Notes under the pieces: generated by a model
The model's database searches: none
Seen by the model: only the letters and a program-made list of their open reading frames with translations
Told to the model about the DNA's origin: nothing
Program-made: the position numbers and the translations under genes
DNA from: Candidatus Eiseniibacteriota bacterium
Lineage (GTDB): Bacteria > Eisenbacteria > RBG-16-71-46 > CAIMUX01
Length of the DNA: 14,073 nt
Assembly: GCA_020431745.1 (NCBI GenBank)
Contig: JAGQHR010000023.1
Location: 1-14,073, forward strand
Direction of reading: 5' to 3'
In this document: positions 6,697 through 12,403 of the stretch, in pieces
How the letters are laid out: each line of letters starts with the position of its first letter
Numbering within the stretch: the stretch's first letter is position 1

Positions 6697-9021
6697 ATGC
6701 AGGCAAAGTCTGACGGAAACAAGACCGGTCCACGGAAGCGGAGCGCGGCACGACGATCGGCGGGAGTGCCGTTCTCCCTGATCGTGATCGGTCTCCTCAT
6801 CCTGGGATCGCGCCTCGCGATCGTGCACGCGCTTTCCGGCAGCCCGGTCTTCGTGCAACCGACGCTGACCGACGCCGGCTATCAACAGCAGATGGTCCGC
6901 ATGCACACTCCCATCGGCGCCAACGTCGATCTCCCTCGGGGCTCGCTGCTCTATCCCCGTCTCGGATCCCTCGTGCCCGGCGCCGGCAGCGGCGATCCCG
7001 GCCGCTTGCGCTATCTGCAGGGCCTCCTCGACGCGTTGAGCGGTCTGCTCATCGCGCTCTTCATCCACCGCAGAGTCGGGGCCATCGCGGGAATCGCGAC
7101 CGGTGTGCTCTATCTGCTGGACCCCCTGGGCGGCTTCTTCGCGGCGCGGCTCCTGCCGACGACCTTCGCGACGCTCGTGCTCGCCGCGAGTCTCTTCTCG
7201 ATCGAACGGGCCCGGGACCGGGTCGGTCCGCTCTGGCAGGTCGCCCTCCTGGGCCTCCTGCTCGGGATCGGTTTTCTCTTCGAGCCGCTGCTCTTCACCC
7301 TGCTCGCGATCGTGACCGGATGGCAGCTCGCCCGGGATACCGCGCGCTCGCGCTCGAGCACGTTGGGACGGCTGGGAACGATGGCGGCTCCCCTCCTCGC
7401 CGCGTTGGTCCTGACCCTGGTCCACAACGCCGGGCTCCGCGCCGGAGGACCGGCCATCTCCTGGGGCAGCGGATACACCGCATATCAGGCGGTGCTGCCG
7501 GAGACGGGAGGCACCCCGCGATACCTGGAGCCTCCGAGTTGGGAGTCCGAGTCCGCAACCCGATCCCGCGTCTGGGAGGCCTTGGGGCGCGAGGGCACGA
7601 CCTACGACGTCTATCGATTCTATGCAACGCGTGCGTTCCAGCAGGTCCTCGAGCACCCCGTGGCCCTCATCGGGGTCCTGTTGACGAAGGCCGCTGCCAC
7701 GATCGGATCATGGCCTGTCCCGGATGCGCTCTCCCCCGCGTTCCTCTTCGCCCGTCAGGTGCCTTTCGCGCGTCACGGTTCCTTCTCGTTCGCGATCCTC
7801 GCCGGGCTCGCAGCCGCCGGATGGTGGATGGCGCAACGAGTGAAACATGGCACCGACGAGCCGCCCGCGTGGCTCGGTCCGTTGCAGACCGGCCTCGTCG
7901 CGGTCGGATTGACCTGCCTCCTCGGCACCACCTCCGCCGCGTCACGGCAACCGGCCCTGCCGCTCCTGGCCGGACTGGGCGGCGTCTGGATCGGGGCCGC
8001 GATCGACGCCTCGCGCCGGCGCGCGGCGCTTGCGGGATCGACGGTCGGTGTACTGGTCGGGGCCGCGCTGATCTCGATCGTCGCCGGTCTGCTGGCCCCG
8101 ACGAGCAAGCTCCGCAATCCGTCGGAGGACCTGCGCCTGATCGCCACCAACTTCGTGATGAGCTCGAACTGGCGCCAGGCCATTCCCACGCTGGAGGCAT
8201 CGGTTCGCGCGGACTCGCTCAATCTGGAATCACGAACGATGCTCGCACGGGCCTACCAGAACGACGGACTCGTCGGAGCCGCCGAAGAGCAACTGGAGCT
8301 GGCGCACGCGGCCGACTCCACGCACGTCGGGAGCCTGCTGCAGCTGTCCGCGCTCGCCATGACCCAGGGTGACCCCGCCCGGGCGGTGGCCCTGATGAAC
8401 GCGGTGGTGACCCAACACCCCAACAATCCCCTCTTCCTGAACGAGCTGGGCCAGCTCCTGCTCCGGACCGGCAACGTCGCAGGAGCGCAGACGCTCTTCA
8501 CGCGGGCGCTCGAGATCAAGCCGGACTATCGGGTCGCGTCGGACAACCTGCAGGTCGTGGAGTCGATGCTCCAGCACGCCGAGCAGCAAATCTATCCGTC
8601 GGAAATGCGCCTGCCCCCGGACGATCCCATCGGACTGACGGTGCCGCAGATCGTCAGCGCGATGGATCGGGCCGACTGGGCGCAGGCGGACAGTCTGATC
8701 ACCCTGGCGGAAGAGCAGCGCGGCGACATCGTGCTGCCCCACTGGCTGCGCGCGGCCTACTACGCGCGGCAGGGCCAGTTGACTCCAGCGATCCAATCGC
8801 TCGAGACCTGTCAGAAGCTGGCCCCGTGCCGACCGGCGATCGTGGATCTGCTGGCGAGTCTCCTCCTTCAATCGGGACAGAAGGAGCGTGGGCTTCGGTT
8901 GGTCCAGGACTGTGCGCGCGACGTCGCCGGGGATCCGGCGCGCGAAGAGCCGTTCCGGAAGATCCTGGAGGGATTGCAGGCGGCCTCCACCGATTCGAAC
9001 GCGGAGGGGACCGGACCTTAG
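6697..9021 (+). CDS. GT39-like polytopic membrane protein with C-terminal TPR domain
   Basis: A 774-residue protein with a basic cytoplasmic N-terminus, about ten hydrophobic helices (25-465) and a soluble TPR region (about 480-760). The first long outer loop has LTDAGYQQQM, whose Asp59 sits where GT39 enzymes carry the catalytic acidic residue, and RGSLLYPRLGSLVPG, resembling the PLYP loop of that family. The segment EHPVALIGVLLTKAAATIGSWPVPD (about 319-343) resembles the outer-loop region of large bacterial GT39-TPR proteins. The usual DE pair is missing, so catalytic activity is less certain than for the two genes upstream. TPR units include LFLNELGQLLLRTGNVAGAQTLFTRALEIKPDY. It is the third large membrane protein in a row and the last gene of the operon. 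An alternative start is GTG 6661. It could be a glycosyltransferase or a non-catalytic membrane scaffold. Confidence 0.8.
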   Translation: MQAKSDGNKTGPRKRSAARRSAGVPFSLIVIGLLILGSRLAIVHALSGSPVFVQPTLTDAGYQQQMVRMHTPIGANVDLPRGSLLYPRLGSLVPGAGSGDPGRLRYLQGLLDALSGLLIALFIHRRVGAIAGIATGVLYLLDPLGGFFAARLLPTTFATLVLAASLFSIERARDRVGPLWQVALLGLLLGIGFLFEPLLFTLLAIVTGWQLARDTARSRSSTLGRLGTMAAPLLAALVLTLVHNAGLRAGGPAISWGSGYTAYQAVLPETGGTPRYLEPPSWESESATRSRVWEALGREGTTYDVYRFYATRAFQQVLEHPVALIGVLLTKAAATIGSWPVPDALSPAFLFARQVPFARHGSFSFAILAGLAAAGWWMAQRVKHGTDEPPAWLGPLQTGLVAVGLTCLLGTTSAASRQPALPLLAGLGGVWIGAAIDASRRRAALAGSTVGVLVGAALISIVAGLLAPTSKLRNPSEDLRLIATNFVMSSNWRQAIPTLEASVRADSLNLESRTMLARAYQNDGLVGAAEEQLELAHAADSTHVGSLLQLSALAMTQGDPARAVALMNAVVTQHPNNPLFLNELGQLLLRTGNVAGAQTLFTRALEIKPDYRVASDNLQVVESMLQHAEQQIYPSEMRLPPDDPIGLTVPQIVSAMDRADWAQADSLITLAEEQRGDIVLPHWLRAAYYARQGQLTPAIQSLETCQKLAPCRPAIVDLLASLLLQSGQKERGLRLVQDCARDVAGDPAREEPFRKILEGLQAASTDSNAEGTGP

Positions 9022-9049
9022 GCTGTACTTCGACCCGGGGGCGCGCGGG

Positions 9050-10633
9050 CTACTTGCCGACGTAGGGCAGGTTCTTGAGGCGGTCGATCTCCTCCGGGCT
9101 CATGGGGCGATCCTCTTCGTTCAGTCGCCCCTCCACCTTCTTCTGGTTCCGCTGGAGATAGCTCTCGGACAGACAGTCGTTCATGACCTCACCTTCGAGA
9201 TCCTCCGCCATCGTCTGCTCGAGGACGTACATCGCCGTGGGTACGACGTCCAACAGACTGTAGGACCGCTGCACGTGCCCCGGCTTGACGGCCGGACCGC
9301 GCAGCATGAACACCCCGTTCATGAGATGCCAGCCCGAGAGCGTGGTCTGGATGTCCCCGCACCAGGGCAGCTGGTAGCCTTCGTCGACGTCCCCCATCGA
9401 GACGTAGTAGGTCCGCTCCGGAAGCAGTGTCAGATCGGGACCTCGTTCCGCGAACTTGCCGACGAAGACCCGATCGCGGGGATAGATCGCCTCGAACATC
9501 CGGTGCCCGTTCTCGGGATCCTCCAGATCCTCGAAGGAGTCGACCATCTTCTGGTCGAGCGCTGCCCGTTGCGCCGAATTGCGGGTCGCTCCCGGATCCC
9601 GTCCCGCTTCGCGCACGTAGAGCCGGGCTCCGTCCGACTTGTCGAGCGAGAAGATGTCCTGCACTTCATCCTCGGCAAAACCATGCGCGGGATCGCGCAG
9701 ATAGTTGCCCACGCGCAGCTCGCGATGGATGGGACCGAACCCGTGGTCGGAAACCACCAGCAGCCAGGTGTCCGGCGGGATCTCCGCGAGCAGCTCGCCG
9801 AGGAGCTCGTCGGTGCGGCGCCAGAACTTGAGCATCGAGCCACCGAGCGCCTGGGCCTTCTCCTCCGTATACTTCGGACTCTGCGGATCGTCGAACTGCC
9901 AGAACTCGTGCTGCACCCGATCCGTCCCGGTGAAGACGACCCAGAAGAAGTCGTACTGCTCGCGCGCGTAGGCGCGCTTGACGAACTCGAAGCGCTTCTC
10001 TTGCGTATCCCAGAGCTCCTGGTACTTCTCCTCTTCCTCACCGACCGGCAGCGTCATTCCCATCTGGTCGGTGAGATAGCCGGTCGAGTCCAGCTCCGCC
10101 TGGATGGACTTGGGGTAGGCGTAGTTGATGTTATCGAGATGCGGAAAGCCCGCGACCATGAACCCGTCGACTTCGTCCGGCGGATCGGTCATCGGCACGT
10201 TGACGATCCCCATGTTCAGACCTCGCCCGTGGAGCATGTTCCAAATCGGGGGCGAGCGGCGGCTGTGGGCCGTCTCGGTCACCACCGCGGACGACTCCGG
10301 CAGGCGACGCTGGAAATCGAAGATGTTGTGTCGGCCCGGATTCACCCCGGTGATCGCGGTCGTCCAGGCCGGCGGAGACAGGCACGGAACCACCGAGTTG
10401 AGCGTTCCCCAGGCGCTCTGATCACGCAGGGCCTTCAGGTTGGGAAGCTCGCCCTGATCGATCCACGGACCGATGAGATCCCAGGTCGCTCCGTCCAACC
10501 CGAGCACGAAGAGGCGGGGGTGCTCCTTCGATCCGCATTGAACCAGCGTCATGACGGCGCAGAGGCTGCAGAGAGCGAGCAGGGCGTGCAGACGCCAGCG
10601 GGCGGGAACGCGTCGGGATCGTTGCAACGGCAT
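9050..10633 (-). CDS. Exported alkaline phosphatase-superfamily phosphodiesterase/phosphatase
   Basis: A 527-residue protein of the type I phosphodiesterase/nucleotide pyrophosphatase family. All expected active-site residues are visible: Asp47 (VLGLDGATWD), nucleophile Ser86 in PCLSPPAWTTAITG (aligned with the NPP threonine), Asp238 and His242 (TGTDRVQHEF), Asp296/His297 (VVSDHGFG) and His436 (SGWHLMNG), consistent with a two-metal, probably zinc, site. The N-terminus has basic residues followed by a hydrophobic run ending LVQC at Cys33. That is either a Sec signal or anchor or a weak lipobox (Gln at -1 is unusual), so the enzyme probably acts outside the cytoplasm. The start is ATG 10633 rather than the in-frame TTG at 10687, because it gives a compact signal peptide. 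The gene converges on the glycosylation operon with 28 bases between the stops. The substrate is unknown; lipid- or glycan-linked phosphates are plausible. Confidence 0.9.
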   Translation of the reverse strand: MPLQRSRRVPARWRLHALLALCSLCAVMTLVQCGSKEHPRLFVLGLDGATWDLIGPWIDQGELPNLKALRDQSAWGTLNSVVPCLSPPAWTTAITGVNPGRHNIFDFQRRLPESSAVVTETAHSRRSPPIWNMLHGRGLNMGIVNVPMTDPPDEVDGFMVAGFPHLDNINYAYPKSIQAELDSTGYLTDQMGMTLPVGEEEEKYQELWDTQEKRFEFVKRAYAREQYDFFWVVFTGTDRVQHEFWQFDDPQSPKYTEEKAQALGGSMLKFWRRTDELLGELLAEIPPDTWLLVVSDHGFGPIHRELRVGNYLRDPAHGFAEDEVQDIFSLDKSDGARLYVREAGRDPGATRNSAQRAALDQKMVDSFEDLEDPENGHRMFEAIYPRDRVFVGKFAERGPDLTLLPERTYYVSMGDVDEGYQLPWCGDIQTTLSGWHLMNGVFMLRGPAVKPGHVQRSYSLLDVVPTAMYVLEQTMAEDLEGEVMNDCLSESYLQRNQKKVEGRLNEEDRPMSPEEIDRLKNLPYVGK

Positions 10634-11017
10634 TTCGGGTCGATTCTCCAGGATCAGTGAGGATGAGGCAGATCGAGGCTTCCGCAACCGGCGGTGCAGG
10701 ACGGGAGAGGCTGGTTCGGTCTCATCATCTTCCCAGTATCAAAGGCCAGGTTTTGCTCGGTCGACTCCCGGCCCGGGGCGGAGCAGGACGTTTTCTGGCA
10801 CCACCACCCTCAACTCCAATCCCAGAGTTCATGACCTGGGACTTCGACTCTTCCGTCAACTCTGCAGATCGTAGCTCGGTTTGTGATTTCCGGACCAACG
10901 CAAGAGCGCGGACGACGTCGATCACGCCGTCCGCGCCTTGCTCATCGCGTTGAACTCACGGTCGGGTCATGCAGCGGATTCGCGAACGAATCGGCTCGCA
11001 TCCCTGACTGCGAGGTC
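10634..11017. other. 384-base intergenic region between the phosphodiesterase and a secreted-protein gene
   Basis: No credible gene was found on either strand. It holds a small hairpin just after the 11018 stop (GATTCG, loop CGAA, CGAATC; 10977-10992) and the large hairpin at 10900-10941. Any promoter for the phosphodiesterase should lie here. The best match seen on the - strand is TCGACC-18 bases-GATACT (4 of 6 in each box), which is too weak to call. The first ATG of the phosphodiesterase has GGAG 12 bases upstream, a loose ribosome site. Confidence 0.6.
10900..10941 (-). terminator. Large GC-rich hairpin, candidate terminator for the 11737-11018 gene
   Basis: GCGCGGACGACG (10906-10917) pairs with CGCCGTCCGCGC (10925-10936) over 12 bp, with one G-U pair on the - strand RNA and a 7-base loop. 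After a one-base bulge (10905), GCAAG (10900-10904) pairs with CTTGC (10937-10941). It begins about 75 bases downstream of the gene's stop. There is no run of T after it on the - strand, so it is not a classical intrinsic terminator. It could block the transcript end from degradation or end transcription in a GC-rich context. Confidence 0.4.
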
Positions 11018-11737
11018 TTAGTTCGTCTCGGACCCGAAGATCCGCTTGATCGAGCCCCACGACTTCTCCTGGACCGGCGTGGGGTCATGCAGGATCTCGC
11101 CCTGAGCACCGCCGAGGCCGAGCTTGGCGTAGTAGGTGATCGGGTCCAGAGCGGACGGAACGTTATCGTCCGCGAAGTTTCCGCCCTGCGTGAAGTGCGG
11201 GCCGAGGGTGAACTGAATCGGGCCGTAGGACGCGTATCCGGCGAACCAATAGACCTCGATCAAGTGCGCACGCCGGGCCGAGCTCCAGGTCACCGCCGTC
11301 CCGTTCCCGAAGTTGTTCGGCCACTCGTCCGACGGAATCTCGAGTCCATCACCGCACGTTCCATAGTCCACGATGGTCACGTCGTTCGGACCGGTTCCCC
11401 AACCGACACCGAAGGTGATCCCGGACACGCGTGGGCACGATGCCGGCGGGAACGCCGCGAGGACCCACCAGACAGTGGTCTCGTCGGTCGATCCGGAACC
11501 CTTCGTCGAGGTCGCGATCTTCGACTGCTGGCTGCAAGCCTCGTCGTTGATCGGGCAGTTGAAATCGTCGACGCAGTTGCGGTCCGACAGTCCGACGTAG
11601 CTCATCCCGTCGGAGAAGACGATGGAATCGTCAACGTGGACCAACAATGCTCCATTGGCGTTCGGCCCGGCTTGGGCGGTCGATCCCACCAGGCCCAGGA
11701 AGATGACGGCCAGGGTGCTCCAACACAATCGCTTCAT
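11018..11737 (-). CDS. Secreted protein, GPNAxG/YWFAxY family, with C-terminal SWGSIK tail
   Basis: A 239-residue protein of unknown function. Residues 1-23 form a Sec signal peptide (MKR, hydrophobic core, AQA cleavage site), giving a mature protein that starts GPNANG. The core is clearly paralogous to the protein encoded at 13282-12404: LAAFP (93-97), FGVGW, CGD-LEIP-EWP, GTAVTWSSA, VYWFAGY (162-168), TQGGNFADDNVPSALDPI (183-200). Even the DNA is alike around the NFADD segment. Five cysteines in the mature chain suggest disulfides outside the cytoplasm. The C-terminus SWGSIKRIF matches SWGALKSNY at the end of the paralogue. The start is ATG 11737 because AGGAGGAG lies 8 bases upstream; an ATG 8 codons earlier would leave the ribosome site inside the gene. 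It has its own candidate promoter and a very long leader. I recognise the family from Eisenbacteria-like genomes but know no function. Confidence 0.85.
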   Translation of the reverse strand: MKRLCWSTLAVIFLGLVGSTAQAGPNANGALLVHVDDSIVFSDGMSYVGLSDRNCVDDFNCPINDEACSQQSKIATSTKGSGSTDETTVWWVLAAFPPASCPRVSGITFGVGWGTGPNDVTIVDYGTCGDGLEIPSDEWPNNFGNGTAVTWSSARRAHLIEVYWFAGYASYGPIQFTLGPHFTQGGNFADDNVPSALDPITYYAKLGLGGAQGEILHDPTPVQEKSWGSIKRIFGSETN

Positions 11738-11745
11738 CGATTCGA

Positions 11746-11753
11746 CTCCTCCT
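11746..11753 (-). promoter_or_regulatory. Strong Shine-Dalgarno for the 11737 start
   Basis: The - strand reads AGGAGGAG, ending 8 bases before the ATG at 11737. It settles the start and suggests efficient translation. Confidence 0.8.
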
Positions 11754-11765
11754 TGCAACACGCGT

Positions 11766-11844
11766 GGTTCCGCGGGACGGGCCCTACGGCTGTTTCGGTA
11801 AAACTACCAACCCCGATGATTCCCCTGCCGAGGCCCGCGGAACC
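11766..11844 (-). repeat. 11-bp perfect long-range inverted repeat next to the ribosome site
   Basis: GGTTCCGCGGG (11766-11776) is the exact reverse complement of CCCGCGGAACC (11834-11844), with 57 bases between. On the - strand RNA the enclosed part can add GGGCC/GGCCC and CGGC/GCCG helices and a GGUA-GUUU-UACC hairpin (11807-11796). The base of the stem ends about 12 bases before the Shine-Dalgarno, the layout expected of a closing stem in a leader switch. Confidence 0.55.
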
Positions 11845-12030
11845 GCCCCTGGGTAGCGGGTCAGCACCATTCGTCTCGCGCGTAAGGTATCCCGCCCCAT
11901 CGAAAGCGCGCAAGGACAATCTCACCCCCGCACCTGCCCTCGCCTTGCCCGCCAAGGACTTCCGTGAATCGCATGCTCACGGGGAAAGGCTTCCGGAACT
12001 TCCCGAAAACCCCTCCGATCGAGCGGAGCG

Positions 12031-12049
12031 ATCGCCTTCCGGAGGCGAT
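12031..12049. repeat. Short inverted repeat
   Basis: ATCGCCT (12031-12037) and AGGCGAT (12043-12049) are exact reverse complements around a 5-base centre. It is one of four closely spaced hairpins in the leader. Confidence 0.5.
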
Positions 12050-12061
12050 GGGGCGATGAGT

Positions 12062-12093
12062 CGAGAGGGTGGATCGGCGGACCCACCCTCTCG
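12062..12093. repeat. Perfect 11-bp hairpin in the leader
   Basis: CGAGAGGGTGG (12062-12072) and CCACCCTCTCG (12083-12093) are exact reverse complements with a 10-base loop. There is no T-run on either side, so it does not look like a terminator. Confidence 0.65.
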
Positions 12094-12098
12094 CGAAG

Positions 12099-12114
12099 AG
12101 CCTCCCACGAGGCT
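12099..12114. repeat. 6-bp tetraloop hairpin
   Basis: AGCCTC (12099-12104) and GAGGCT (12109-12114) flank the 4-base loop CCAC, 5 bases from the 12062-12093 hairpin. Confidence 0.5.
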
Positions 12115-12224
12115 ACTCAGGCAGACGCGAAGTCGGCTCGACCCAACCCACCCGGGGGACAGCTGGGATCCGACCTGCCAGATCTGGTCCGGTCACTGTC
12201 GGAGAGTCGAGGGGACGAAACGAA

Positions 12225-12246
12225 AGGCCGCGCGGGTCGGCGGCCT
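12225..12246 (-). repeat. Hairpin at the predicted transcript 5' end
   Basis: AGGCCGC (12225-12231) and GCGGCCT (12240-12246) are exact reverse complements with an 8-base loop. On the - strand it begins about 7 bases after the -10 box, so it would cap the 5' end of the RNA. It is followed by TTTCGTTTCG, so early attenuation is an alternative reading. Confidence 0.5.
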
Positions 12247-12252
12247 CTTTCA

Positions 12253-12282
12253 ATCATACCGGCAGGACGACGACATGGTCAA
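12253..12282 (-). promoter_or_regulatory. Sigma70-type promoter reading toward the 11737-11018 gene
   Basis: On the - strand TTGACC (12282-12277; 5 of 6 to TTGACA) and TATGAT (12258-12253; 5 of 6 to TATAAT) are separated by 18 bases. This is the best promoter match I saw in the window. It sits 60 bases beyond the terminator of the upstream gene and points at the 11737 gene, a logical position. The expected start of transcription is near 12246. Confidence 0.6.
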
Positions 12283-12341
12283 CACCCAGGGCAATGCCGG
12301 GCGCGAAAGCATCGGATGATGCCGCGCTTTTCGCGGGCACG

Positions 12342-12370
12342 AAAAAGGGGAAGAGCTTTCGCTCTCCCCC
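12342..12370 (-). terminator. Rho-independent terminator of the 13282-12404 gene
   Basis: On the - strand GGGGGAGAGC, loop GAAA, GCTCTTCCCC forms a 10-bp stem (one G-U pair) closed by a GNRA tetraloop and followed directly by TTTTT (12346-12342). It starts 34 bases after the stop codon. An A-rich stretch before the stem (GAAAGA) can extend the pairing into the T-run, so it may also work on the + strand. Confidence 0.9.
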
Positions 12371-12403
12371 TCTTTCAAGAGGCTGCTATCGGAAAGGCGA
12401 ACC

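Larger units (their letters stand above)
11738..12246 (-). other. Long hairpin-rich 5' leader or separate structured RNA
   Basis: Between the candidate promoter (12253-12282) and the 11737 start lie 509 bases with no credible gene on either strand but with many inverted repeats. In - strand transcript order these are: a hairpin at the predicted 5' end (12246-12225); a two-helix element where CCGACCTGCC (12170-12179, + strand) can pair with GTCGG (12132-12136) and GGCAG (12120-12124); hairpins at 12114-12099, 12093-12062 and 12049-12031; a weak 5-bp hairpin followed by GGGTTTT (12028-12006) that could end a short RNA; small hairpins CCGTGA/TCACGG (11982-11962) and CCTTG/CAAGG (11957-11943); and the long-range pair at 11844-11766 just before the ribosome site. 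No known riboswitch consensus was recognised (c-di-GMP, TPP, glycine, fluoride and guanidine were considered). It may be one leader, or a roughly 240-nt RNA plus a leader. Confidence 0.45.

Noticed and set aside
9022..9049. Bidirectional terminator between the converging genes
   Set aside because: The 28-base gap has a CCCG/CGGG pairing at most and no T-run on either strand.
8888..10660. A 590-codon open frame on the + strand
   Set aside because: It is antisense to the phosphodiesterase, whose full active-site set shows that the - strand is the coding one.
10633..10687. TTG start giving an 18-residue N-terminal extension of the phosphodiesterase
   Set aside because: It would bury the export signal behind a polar extension; ATG 10633 gives a normal signal-peptide layout.
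12178..12187. CCAGATCTGG, a perfect 10-bp palindrome
   Set aside because: Short palindromes of this kind arise by chance in GC-rich DNA, and the flanks give no extended symmetry.
11738..12246. Known riboswitch or housekeeping RNA in the leader
   Set aside because: I compared by eye with c-di-GMP-I, TPP, glycine, fluoride and guanidine-I consensus elements and with 6S, SRP, RNase P and tmRNA hallmarks and found none, so no class is assigned.
10883..12319. A 478-codon open frame on the + strand across a secreted-protein gene and the leader region
   Set aside because: It runs antisense to a gene with a signal peptide, ribosome site and paralogue, and its product is a low-complexity Arg/Gly/Pro-rich chain with no recognisable domain. 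Long antisense frames are common in high-GC DNA.
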